Source: JAUVXY01 sp964392345 (GTDB taxonomy: Bacteria; Actinomycetota; Humimicrobiia; Humimicrobiales; Humimicrobiaceae). From it: a stretch of 39,510 bases of DNA. Shown here piece after piece: positions 14,907 to 23,160 of this stretch; position 1 is the stretch's first letter; every line of letters starts with the position of its first letter. Made by a program: the position numbers and the translations under genes. Below the pieces are notes generated by a model, which ran no database searches, was not told where the DNA came from, and saw only the letters and a list, made by a program, of their open reading frames with translations. The DNA is taken from contig CAYMPQ010000007.1 in assembly GCA_964392345.1 (NCBI GenBank), positions 1 through 39,510 of the forward strand, given 5' to 3'.

Positions 14907-16088
14907 ATGTCAGAATCAGTAGCAAAAATAATACGCCAGTTTGGCAAAGAGGAAATTTATAATTTAAAAGAAGTAGTAGAGAGGGGAGACTTAAGTTTTG
15001 TAGAAGGTGGAATGGTAAAACGTTTTGAAAAAGCTTTTGCTAAATTTACAGGTGGGAAAATTGGGCATGCAACAGCTAATGGGATGCTTGCACTTGCTGA
15101 GGCCATTAGTGTCAGTGGGGCAGGTCCTGGTTTTGAAGTAATATGTGATCCAATAGTCCATTTTGGAGCTCTTGCAGCAGCTTATTTTAATGCTGTCCCA
15201 AGGTTTGCTGATGTTAATTATAATACTTATAATATGGATCCTGAGTCTTTGGAGGCTAATATTACAGATAGAACAAAGGCAGTAATTGTAACTCATCTCT
15301 GGGGGCTGTGTGCGGAAATAGATAAAATAAGGGACATTTGTAAAAAATATAATCTTTTCCTAATTGAAGATAGTTGCCATGCTATTAGATCATATTGGAA
15401 GGGCAAACATGCTGGAACATTTGGTGATATAGGTATATTTAGCTTCCAGGAATATAAGCAGCTTTCAACAGGTGATGGTGCAATGAGTTTAATTAATGAT
15501 CCTAAACTCGCAGATGATATGGAAAATGTATGGGCATTTAGTGGTGAATCTCCTTATTTTATGACTCTTAACTTTAGAATGAATGAAACAACAGCGGCTA
15601 TAGGACTGGCTCAGTTAGAAAAAGTTGATGAGAGAATTAAAAATTTATATAACAAAACACTTAAAATATTCAATGATGCAATCAAAGATTGCAAATGGTT
15701 AAAAAATCGTGTTGTGCCAAAAGATGCTATTCAATCTGGATATTGGTTTGCATGCACCTGGGAGGGAGATAAACATAACCTTGATTATGAGAGATTTAAA
15801 AAACTTAGCGAGGAAGAGGGGTTAGAGCTCAGATTTGGATTTAATCAGGTTGCACCATATAAATTTGATTTGTTTAAAAAACCTACACTGTATAAACACC
15901 CATATTGCCCGACCTTATGTCCATACTATACCGAAGTTAGTAATTACAGGTATAAGAAGGGGTTGTGTCCAGTTGTTGAAGACCTTATGCCTCGCCTTAT
16001 TACGGTAAATCTTATTTTTATGTCAATAGAGGAAGCTGAGCGAAAAACTGAAAAGTTGCAGGCATTAATAGAAAAAATGGAGAAATAA
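14907..16088 (+). CDS. DegT/DnrJ/EryC1/StrS-family aminotransferase
   Basis: A 393-residue PLP enzyme of the sugar aminotransferase family. Seen in order: the cofactor-phosphate region TANGMLALAEAIS, the Asp motif LIEDSCHAI, and SFQEYKQLSTGDGAM with the Schiff-base Lys. Members act on keto sugars or keto cyclitols, usually in the biosynthetic direction, and some work with Gfo/Idh dehydrogenases (for example in kanosamine and aminocyclitol pathways). I moved the start to ATG 14907, which has AAAGGA seven bases upstream; an in-frame TTG at 14883 has none. Here it is embedded in an import operon, so catabolic deamination is at least as likely. Confidence 0.88.
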   Translation: MSESVAKIIRQFGKEEIYNLKEVVERGDLSFVEGGMVKRFEKAFAKFTGGKIGHATANGMLALAEAISVSGAGPGFEVICDPIVHFGALAAAYFNAVPRFADVNYNTYNMDPESLEANITDRTKAVIVTHLWGLCAEIDKIRDICKKYNLFLIEDSCHAIRSYWKGKHAGTFGDIGIFSFQEYKQLSTGDGAMSLINDPKLADDMENVWAFSGESPYFMTLNFRMNETTAAIGLAQLEKVDERIKNLYNKTLKIFNDAIKDCKWLKNRVVPKDAIQSGYWFACTWEGDKHNLDYERFKKLSEEEGLELRFGFNQVAPYKFDLFKKPTLYKHPYCPTLCPYYTEVSNYRYKKGLCPVVEDLMPRLITVNLIFMSIEEAERKTEKLQALIEKMEK

Positions 16089-16360
16089 CGATAAGAGCGA
16101 TACTAAGTTGTAAAATATTTATATAGAGTTTTTGGTTTAGAATGAAATAGATTTTAATGAAAAATATTTCATTTGGAGGTGTTTAGGTTATAGCTCGCAA
16201 GTAAAAATATAACTCAAAGGATATTGTTTAGTTATGATAAATGTAAGAACTGCTCTTAATGAATAAAGCATCAAATATAGTAGATTAAAAAATATATTAC
16301 GGATAAAAAAAGTAACAATTTTATTCAATTTAAATTATGTTGTTTTGTAATAAGGAAAAA

Positions 16361-17530
16361 GTGACACCAAGAGAAAGATTATTAAAAGTAATAAATGGAG
16401 AAATTCCAGATAGGGTACCTGTATCATTATTTATACATGATGAAGGAAATTTTTTAAAGCAAGTCTGTCCAGAGCTTAATTTAGATAATCCTTTTGGATG
16501 TAAATTAAAACTTATTGATTTTGAAAAAGAAATAGGGTTAGACATAATACTAAGAATGCTGCATGGAATGACTCCATTCTGGATATCTTACGGAGGTTTA
16601 AATACAGAGACGCAGACTGCCAATTGGGAGGTTAGCCTAAAAGAATACGAAAAAGGGGAAAGTTTGGTAAAAAGCTACTTGATAAAAACTCCTAAAAAAG
16701 AATTATTACAGGAATTTTCTATTTCAGAAATAGCTCCCGGAACTTTCAGCTATGCATGCACAAAAAAACCTATAAGGAATATTGAAGATCTTGAAGTAGC
16801 TATAAAATATGAACCTCCTATGAACAGAGATTACCCAGAAAAGGTAAAAGATATGGTAACTAAGGTAAAAGCTTATCTTGGAAATTATGGAATAACTTCA
16901 GTCTGGGTTCCAGGGGGTTCATTTAATGCTGCATCAAATTTAATAAACCTTGATATGCTTTATTCGCTTTTTCTTACAGATAAAATATTTTTTGAAAAAT
17001 TAATGGGCTTCTGTATAAAAAGAACATTTCCATTTATTGAAGCAATTTGTAATTCTGGCGTAGACACAGTAAGTATAGGAGGCAATGTTCCAGGTGGATT
17101 CCTAGGGCCCAAAATCTATGAAGAATATGCTCTTCCGTATGAGAAAAAATATATAGAATTTGCTAAGAGTAAGGGAGTAAAGACAATATATCACAATTGT
17201 GGGCAAATTATGGGTCTTATTGATTCGTATAAGAAATTAGGCTCAGACATAGTAGAGCCTTTTTCCCCTCCACCTCTTGGGGATGGAGATTTAAAGGAAG
17301 CTAAAGAGAAAGCAAATGGAAAGTTTGTAATTATAGGTAATGTTGACCAAGTAAATGTTCTTCAGAAAGGCTCAACTAATTTGGTTAGAGAAGTTACAAA
17401 AAAAACAGTTGAGATAGGCAAAACTGAAGGTAAATACATACTTCAGTCTGCAGATTATCTTGAGTACGATACTCCTATGGATAATGTAAAAGCTTATATT
17501 GAGACAGGAATTAAATACGGCAGGTATTAG
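16361..17530 (+). CDS. Uroporphyrinogen-decarboxylase-family protein (UroD/MtaA-like)
   Basis: The protein belongs to the UroD superfamily, which contains haem-pathway decarboxylases and cobalamin methyltransferases such as MtaA and CmuA. It starts MTPRERLLKVINGEIPDRVPV from the GTG at 16361 (389 residues), supported by AAGGA (16352-16356); an upstream ATG at 16337 has no ribosome-binding site. A His-x-Cys pair (IYHNCGQ) matches part of the zinc site of methyltransferase members, but the later Cys is replaced in the stretch ILQSADYLEYDTP. It may therefore be a methyl-transfer partner of the MttB-like protein or have another role. The 272-base region before it holds an orphan GGAGGTG near 16175 and a weak AT-rich 9-bp inverted repeat, nothing more recognisable. 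Confidence 0.82.
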   Translation: MTPRERLLKVINGEIPDRVPVSLFIHDEGNFLKQVCPELNLDNPFGCKLKLIDFEKEIGLDIILRMLHGMTPFWISYGGLNTETQTANWEVSLKEYEKGESLVKSYLIKTPKKELLQEFSISEIAPGTFSYACTKKPIRNIEDLEVAIKYEPPMNRDYPEKVKDMVTKVKAYLGNYGITSVWVPGGSFNAASNLINLDMLYSLFLTDKIFFEKLMGFCIKRTFPFIEAICNSGVDTVSIGGNVPGGFLGPKIYEEYALPYEKKYIEFAKSKGVKTIYHNCGQIMGLIDSYKKLGSDIVEPFSPPPLGDGDLKEAKEKANGKFVIIGNVDQVNVLQKGSTNLVREVTKKTVEIGKTEGKYILQSADYLEYDTPMDNVKAYIETGIKYGRY

Positions 17531-17701
17531 TAAATAATCTATTATTGGTATATCAAAGTAAGAAGATAAATTTGCATATAGTAGGCTTAAACTTATTAGT
17601 ATGATTGTTAAAGAAAATGGCAAGATTTATTAGAGAATTGTAAGGGATAACGAATATATTAATCATATTAGATTTAAGATTCTAAGAAAAGAAGGGAAGC
17701 A

Positions 17702-19090
17702 ATGAAAAAACCAAAAATTGGATTTTTACCTTTATATTTAGAATTATATGATAGGGTAATGCCAGAAATACGGGCTCGCATGGAGGCTTTTACCAAAACT
17801 ATTGCAGAGGAACTTAGAAAGAAGAGAATCGATGTCTTTCCCGCTCCTGTATGCAGAACGAAAGGGGAATTTTCTAAGGCAATAAAATCTTTTGAAAAGG
17901 AAAAAGTAGATGCCATAGTTACACTGCATTTAGCATATTCTCCATCACTGGAATCTGCTGAAGTATTATCAAAAACAAAGATTCCAATCATAGTTCTGGA
18001 TACTACACAAACTTATGAGTTTGATCCAGAGCAGAATTCCAATGAAATTATGTACAATCATGGAATCCATGGGGTTCAAGATTTATGTAGTGTGTTGCTT
18101 CGCATGAGTAAGAATTTCACTATTGAGGCAGGTCACTGGGAAAAATCAGATGTCCTAAACCGTGCAGTAAAACAAATTAAAGCTGCTTCTATAGCCAGGT
18201 CAATATCCAATATGCGTGTTGGAAGTATAGGCGGGCCATTTAAAGGAATGGGTGATTTTTACATATCACCTGAAATGCTAAAGAAGACTATAGGAATAGA
18301 AACCATTGATACTTCAACAAAGGAAATAACTAGTTTACTCCCTTTGCCGGATGATAAAAAAGTAAAGGAAGAAATTAAATTAGACGCTCGTAATTTTCAA
18401 ATAGGTAAATTAAGTAGGGAGTCACACATAAATACAATAAGGATAGGTATTGCAATAAGAAGATGGATAAAAAAAGAGAATCTGGGAGCATTTACTGTTA
18501 ATTTCCAAGCAATTAATAAAGATTCAGGTTTTCCAACCATACCTTTTCTTGAAGCAAGCAAGCAAATGGCACAGGGCATTGGATATGCTGGTGAAGGCGA
18601 TGTTCTGACAGCTGCGCTAACGGGTGCTCTACTTTCAGTATTCCCTGAAACTTCGTTTGTTGAAATGTTTTGTCCTGATTGGAAAGAAAATAGAATTTTT
18701 ATAAGTCATATGGGAGAAATGAATATTAATCTAGTATCAGAAAAGCCAAGACTTATTGAAAAAGATTTACCTTTTTTAAATGTAGGTAATCCAGCTATAG
18801 CATTTGGAAGATTTAAGCCAGGAGAAGCGGTTTTTGTAAATCTTGCGCCTTCTAAAAACAATACTTATAAATTGATTGTAAGCCCGGTTGCCGTGATGGA
18901 TGTAGAGGGAAAAGATAAGATGATTGATACAATACGAGGGTGGTTTGCCCCAAAGATTCCAATTGAGGATTTTTTAGCTGAATTCAGCAGAGTTGGTGGC
19001 ACTCATCATTCAGCTTTAGTTTATGGAAATGTTTTAGAAGAAATAATAAATTTTGGGAAAATGATGAGCTGGGGTGTAGCAAAGATATAG
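17702..19090 (+). CDS. L-arabinose/L-fucose isomerase-family protein
   Basis: A 462-residue relative of L-arabinose isomerase. Candidate metal ligands are in IGYAGEGDVLTAALTG (Glu), RIFISHMGEMN (His) and GGTHHSALVYG (His), in the order seen in AraA. The N-terminal half (IGFLPLYLELYDRVMPE and the DAIVTLHLAYSPS region) matches the Rossmann-like first domain. The family interconverts aldoses and ketoses with a divalent metal. It is diverged from true AraA, so arabinose need not be the substrate. AAGGGAAG upstream supports the ATG. With the FGGY kinase 90 bases downstream it makes a classical isomerase-kinase pair. Confidence 0.78.
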   Translation: MKKPKIGFLPLYLELYDRVMPEIRARMEAFTKTIAEELRKKRIDVFPAPVCRTKGEFSKAIKSFEKEKVDAIVTLHLAYSPSLESAEVLSKTKIPIIVLDTTQTYEFDPEQNSNEIMYNHGIHGVQDLCSVLLRMSKNFTIEAGHWEKSDVLNRAVKQIKAASIARSISNMRVGSIGGPFKGMGDFYISPEMLKKTIGIETIDTSTKEITSLLPLPDDKKVKEEIKLDARNFQIGKLSRESHINTIRIGIAIRRWIKKENLGAFTVNFQAINKDSGFPTIPFLEASKQMAQGIGYAGEGDVLTAALTGALLSVFPETSFVEMFCPDWKENRIFISHMGEMNINLVSEKPRLIEKDLPFLNVGNPAIAFGRFKPGEAVFVNLAPSKNNTYKLIVSPVAVMDVEGKDKMIDTIRGWFAPKIPIEDFLAEFSRVGGTHHSALVYGNVLEEIINFGKMMSWGVAKI

Positions 19091-19096
19091 AATTAA

Positions 19097-19119
19097 ATTA
19101 CATAGAAGTTCTATGTAAT
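19097..19119. promoter_or_regulatory. 23-bp palindrome between isomerase and kinase genes
   Basis: ATTACATAGAA, a central G, then TTCTATGTAAT form a perfect 11-bp inverted repeat. The one-base centre makes a DNA-binding dimer site more likely than a stable RNA hairpin, although a hairpin with a shorter stem is possible. It lies 62 bases before the kinase start. No exact second copy was noticed elsewhere in the window. Confidence 0.55.
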
Positions 19120-19180
19120 AAATTATGCTTTATCAAGTAGTTCTTAAGCTATGCTTAATATTTAATTAAGAGAGGCAGTA

Positions 19181-20671
19181 TTGGGTATAAAATATATTAT
19201 CGGCATAGATATAGGTACAACAAACATAAAAGGCTCTCTTTACTCCTCAAACGGAGATTTTGGTGCAAGTGTCAGCAGTGCCTATAAAAGTTATACTCCT
19301 AAAGAAAGTTATCACGAGCAAAATCCTAATGACTGGGTAAATGGTTTTTTATACGTATTGGAAAGTCTTCTTATAAGTGATGATGTAAAAGAAAACCTGG
19401 AAGCCATATCGCTTTCAACACAAGGCGGCACTGTTATACCAGTAGATAAGAATTTTAAACCTCTCTGTAACGCAATAACCTGGCTTGATAGAAGAGGAGT
19501 CGAGGCACTAAGCCAGAATAGGAAGTTGGGGGCTAAAAACATTGAATTTTACAATAAAACAGGATGGAGGCTTGATTCAAATATTTCCTTTATGCCACTT
19601 TGGTGGTTGAGAGAAAATAAAAATGAGGTGTTTAATAAGATATATAGGGTGCTATATGTAAATGACTATGTTTTAAAAAAAATAACTGGTAATAGTTGTC
19701 AGGATCCCTCCAATGCTTCAATAACCTTATTTTACAATGTAGAAGCCGGTAAGTGGGATAAAAACATCTTGAACCTGCTTAATTTTGCTGAAAGTAAATT
19801 TTCTGAGGTTAAAAATCCTGGAGAATTAGTTGGCTATTTAGACAAAAAGATATGCAGCAAGCTTGGTATTAAAAACAAGGTAAAAATAATAAACGGATCT
19901 CATGATCAGTTTTGTGCTGGGGTAGGGGCAGGTATATTAGATGAGAGTGAAATCCTGCTTGCGACAGGTACTGCCTGGGTAATTTTTAAGATGCTAAATA
20001 AACCGCTGTTGGACTCCAAAAGGTTTTTTGCAATAGAAAGATTTTCAATTAAAAAGAACAATATAAAAAATAAATTTGGGCTGATTTATGCAATACCAGC
20101 TGCCGGAGCTTCTCTTAGGTGGTTTGCTACTGGTGTTATGAATTTAGAAAATGAAAAAAAACTTTTTAAGCTAATGGATGATAATATAGAAAAGTTGAAA
20201 GAGATAAAAAATAATATAGTTTTTTACCCTTACCTGACGGGTGCTTTTGGCCCTGATTTTGATACTGAAAAAAAAGCTTCATTTTTAAATATGGAAATAG
20301 GTCACAATTATTTAGACTTAATAAAAGCAATAATGGAAGGTATTGGGTTTCAGCTTAAGAAAATTTTAGTAGTACTGGCTGAAAAAGGTATTAAGCCACA
20401 AAGCATAAAAATGACTGGCGGTGGGGCAAAAAGCAAAATCTGGCCACAAATAATTGCAGACATTACAAATCTAAATATTTTAGTTCCTGAAAATAGAGAT
20501 GAGGATTTTGCCACTAAAGGCGCTGCTATAATAGCAGGATATGGAGCGGGAATATTTTCTTCACTGGAAGAAGGATATGGCAGGCTAAAATCAGAGTTTA
20601 AAGTTATAAAGCCAAATCCAGAGAATATAGAATTTTATGATAATAAATTTAGATTATTCTTACAGCATTAA
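19181..20671 (+). CDS. FGGY-family carbohydrate kinase (xylulokinase-like)
   Basis: A 496-residue sugar kinase. The N-terminal ATP-fold strand is YIIGIDIGTTNIKGSLYSSNGD, followed by LSTQGGTVIPVD, the catalytic-Asp region INGSHDQFCAGVGAG, and the C-terminal adenosine motif MTGGGAKSKIWPQIIADI. FGGY kinases phosphorylate ketoses, polyols or cyclitols, and AraB/XylB/RhaB types pair with isomerases, as here. The start is TTG with AGAGG five bases upstream. It is the last gene of the plus-strand catabolic cluster; the following gene is convergent and 48 bases away. No clear intrinsic terminator was seen. Confidence 0.9.
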   Translation: MGIKYIIGIDIGTTNIKGSLYSSNGDFGASVSSAYKSYTPKESYHEQNPNDWVNGFLYVLESLLISDDVKENLEAISLSTQGGTVIPVDKNFKPLCNAITWLDRRGVEALSQNRKLGAKNIEFYNKTGWRLDSNISFMPLWWLRENKNEVFNKIYRVLYVNDYVLKKITGNSCQDPSNASITLFYNVEAGKWDKNILNLLNFAESKFSEVKNPGELVGYLDKKICSKLGIKNKVKIINGSHDQFCAGVGAGILDESEILLATGTAWVIFKMLNKPLLDSKRFFAIERFSIKKNNIKNKFGLIYAIPAAGASLRWFATGVMNLENEKKLFKLMDDNIEKLKEIKNNIVFYPYLTGAFGPDFDTEKKASFLNMEIGHNYLDLIKAIMEGIGFQLKKILVVLAEKGIKPQSIKMTGGGAKSKIWPQIIADITNLNILVPENRDEDFATKGAAIIAGYGAGIFSSLEEGYGRLKSEFKVIKPNPENIEFYDNKFRLFLQH

Positions 20672-20719
20672 ACTAAATGCTTGCTGATATATTGTGTGTA
20701 TCACTAAAACTAATAAGAT

Positions 20720-22006
20720 TTATTTTAGAAAGAAAAAATCGTCATTTAGCAGCACCTTCCACAAGGGGGTTATACTTATTTCGGTGCCAAAGTAATCTAT
20801 TGTTGTTTCATAATTTTTTGTAATTATAAAAGCTTTGTGTATTTTTTCTTTTTTTATTATTTTTTTTATGTTACTGAATTCTTCATTTTCTAATTCTATT
20901 CTATCTTTATATTTAGATTCGATTAGTATTTTTTTGTTATCTTTTAATAAAATAAAATCAATTTCAGATTTATCTTCATAATAGTAGCCAAAGGATATTC
21001 TAATTTTGCTTTCAATATTTTTGTAAATATAATTAAAGAGTAGATTTTCTGCACTAGCGCCTAAGTTAAATTTTGAGGAGTATGTGTTTAAAACACCTAA
21101 ATCTGAAAAATATTTTTTTTCTGGTGAATAAATTTGTTTATTTCTTGATGTTGAAAATCTTTGTAGTGAATTAACTATAAAGACATTTTCAAGAAATGTT
21201 AAGTATTTTAAAACTGTATCCTTGCTTACCCCTAAGATATTAGATATTTTTACAGAACTTGTAACATTACTAACTCTGTCTGCAAGGAGTAAAATTAAGT
21301 CTCTTAAAATTTTAGGATTTCGCAGGCCGTATAATCCAACAATATCTCTATACAAGATATTGTCAATTGTATTTTGTATGTATTCACTGTCCTGATTTAA
21401 TACATACTCTGGCATTCCTCCAAATTCCATGTACTCTTCTACAAAATTGATGTTTTTAAAGGATTCAGCAATACTTATGTTAATATTTCTAAATTTTAAA
21501 AACTCTTTGTATGTAAGTGGATAGATTGTAAATTTAATAAATCTACCTGTTAGAAAATGGAGGTCTTTGCTTAACAGTAAGCTGGTAGATCCTGAAATTA
21601 CAAATTTTATATTTCTTAGATCATATAACTCTTTAACCTGTTGCTCCCAATTATCAAAAAATTGGATTTCATCAAAAAAAACGTAAAATTTATCGCTAAT
21701 TGAAAAATTATGAATGGTTAAATATTCGTTTATAATTTGTTCCAGCGAGTATCCAGATACTTTTGGGGAATCCAGCAGGAAATATAGAATTTGCTTAGGA
21801 TTAACTCCGCTATCAATTAATTTAAATATAATTTGTTTAATTAAAGTTGTTTTGCCGACTCTTCTCAAGCCTGTTATCAGGCTAATTGGTTTTTTACCAA
21901 GATGATTATGTACCTTTTTTAAATAATCTTCTCTGATTATCCCTTGATTAATTTTTATATTTTCCCACCATGGGTTTTGCTGATAAAAGAATTCTTTTGT
22001 TATCAT
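20720..22006 (-). CDS. AAA ATPase with DUF4143 domain
   Basis: The 428-residue protein has an N-terminal AAA_14 ATPase domain with Walker A GLRRVGKTTLIKQ and Walker B FYVFFDEIQ, a sensor-like FVISGSTS, and a C-terminal DUF4143 region with a nuclease-like fold segment (SEIDFILLKDNKKILIESKYK). Such proteins are common, often scattered by horizontal transfer, and their role is unknown. It is the only minus-strand gene between the two catabolic loci and has its own promoter with an overlapping palindrome. AAGGAG lies about ten bases upstream of the ATG. Confidence 0.9.
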   Translation of the reverse strand: MITKEFFYQQNPWWENIKINQGIIREDYLKKVHNHLGKKPISLITGLRRVGKTTLIKQIIFKLIDSGVNPKQILYFLLDSPKVSGYSLEQIINEYLTIHNFSISDKFYVFFDEIQFFDNWEQQVKELYDLRNIKFVISGSTSLLLSKDLHFLTGRFIKFTIYPLTYKEFLKFRNINISIAESFKNINFVEEYMEFGGMPEYVLNQDSEYIQNTIDNILYRDIVGLYGLRNPKILRDLILLLADRVSNVTSSVKISNILGVSKDTVLKYLTFLENVFIVNSLQRFSTSRNKQIYSPEKKYFSDLGVLNTYSSKFNLGASAENLLFNYIYKNIESKIRISFGYYYEDKSEIDFILLKDNKKILIESKYKDRIELENEEFSNIKKIIKKEKIHKAFIITKNYETTIDYFGTEISITPLWKVLLNDDFFFLK

Positions 22007-22047
22007 ATATATAAATCTCCTTGTTTGTTGTTATATTATCTGTAAAT

Positions 22048-22076
22048 ATTCTACTGTATTAGCATATTATTGTCAA
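22048..22076 (-). promoter_or_regulatory. Promoter of the AAA/DUF4143 gene
   Basis: On the minus strand a perfect TTGACA (22076-22071) and TAGAAT (22053-22048) are separated by 17 bases. Transcription would start near 22041, about 35 bases before the ATG at 22006. Confidence 0.7.
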
Positions 22077-22102
22077 TATATTCTATTATTAATAGAATAT
22101 AT
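22076..22102. promoter_or_regulatory. 27-bp palindrome at the -35 box of the AAA gene
   Basis: ATATATTCTATTA, one central T, then TAATAGAATATAT form a perfect 13-bp inverted repeat. It touches the -35 hexamer of the minus-strand promoter and lies between that promoter and the end of the DeoR gene. Location and symmetry suggest a repressor or activator site; it is AT-rich, so it could also be a simple structural feature. Confidence 0.55.
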
Positions 22103-22169
22103 CATAAGCTGGTGGTTCTCAGTCAATCTTTTTTAAATTTTTATAAAAATAATGATGGGGTATTGGATT

Positions 22170-22934
22170 TTACTTTACGATTACTTCTACACCAAGATCT
22201 TTTATTTTTCTTAAAAGTTTTTGGTCAGCCTCGCTGTCCGTTATCAATACATCAATTTTTTCAAGTGGGGCAACAAAATTTATTGAAACATGTCCCAGCT
22301 TGGAGTGATCGCACAGCGCAATTACTTTTTTGGCGCTATCTATTATAGCTTTTTTTGTTTGTGCTTCAGTCTGGTCTGCTGCGGTAATTCCTTTTTTTAA
22401 GTCTATGCCTGTAATGCCTATAAAAGCCTTGTCTACATTTATTTTTTTAACAGTGCTGTTTGCAAGTGGCCCAATTAATGAATGAGTATCAGTTTTTAGT
22501 ATTCCTCCGCTTACTATAATGGTATAGCCGGGATTGGTTTTACTAAGCACACCAGCAATATCACAACTATTGGTAATTATGGTTAGGTTTTTTTTATTAG
22601 CTATATTAAGAGCTGTTTGAAGGCCGGTTGTCCCTGCTTCGATAAATATAACATCATTTTCTTCAACAAATATGGATGCAGCTAGAGCTATTTTCTTTTT
22701 TTCCTTTATAAATTTTTCTTTTTGAATATCAAATTTCATTTCCTGGCCAACTGTAATTGTGCTCATTGCGCCGCCATGTGTCCTTCTGGCCAGGTTTTTT
22801 CTGGCAAGTTTATCCAGGTCTCTCCTGATGGTTGTTTCTGAAATATCAAGAGTTTTTGCAATCTCAACTGCTGCTACGCTTCCTGTTTTTTTAATCAGGC
22901 TTAATATGTATTCTCTTCTTTCTTCTCCTAACAT
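22170..22934 (-). CDS. DeoR-family transcriptional regulator
   Basis: A second DeoR-type regulator, 254 residues. The winged helix-turn-helix is at about 4-57 (DISETTIRRDLDKLARKNLARRTHGGA). The DeoRC domain shows FIEAGTTGLQTALNI, ITNSCDIA, IVSGG and a closing ALCDHSKLG. It is transcribed divergently from the aminotransferase gene at 23161, the classical arrangement for a local regulator. It probably controls the aminotransferase and Gfo/Idh genes in response to a sugar-phosphate-like signal. GGAGAG precedes the ATG. Confidence 0.93.
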   Translation of the reverse strand: MLGEERREYILSLIKKTGSVAAVEIAKTLDISETTIRRDLDKLARKNLARRTHGGAMSTITVGQEMKFDIQKEKFIKEKKKIALAASIFVEENDVIFIEAGTTGLQTALNIANKKNLTIITNSCDIAGVLSKTNPGYTIIVSGGILKTDTHSLIGPLANSTVKKINVDKAFIGITGIDLKKGITAADQTEAQTKKAIIDSAKKVIALCDHSKLGHVSINFVAPLEKIDVLITDSEADQKLLRKIKDLGVEVIVK

Positions 22935-22992
22935 ATCTCTCCTTTGCTAAATTGTATTACAGATATTATTGCACCAGTAACAGGTTCTATTA

Positions 22993-23021
22993 TTTATAAG
23001 TTTCTTACGGACTCCTGTCAA
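22993..23021 (-). promoter_or_regulatory. Promoter of the second DeoR gene
   Basis: Reading the minus strand, a perfect TTGACA (23021-23016) and TATAAA (22998-22993) are 17 bases apart, with a predicted start near 22986, about 50 bases before the ATG. It lies in the 226-base divergent region 22935-23160. No convincing plus-strand promoter for the aminotransferase was found there. Confidence 0.7.
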
Positions 23022-23160
23022 TTATAAATTTTTTTAAAAAATTCTTTTCATATAACAAAAAAAGCGTTAAACTACAAATTAGTACAATATTAAGCAAAAA
23101 CTGACTGTTTATGTTTATTTTAAAGGATATTTATTAAATTATCAAGTAAGGGGAAATGTT

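Noticed and set aside
16089..16360. Possible riboswitch or small gene before the UroD-like gene
   Set aside because: Only an orphan GGAGGTG and a 9-bp AT-rich inverted repeat are visible; no start codon with a sensible frame follows the orphan site.
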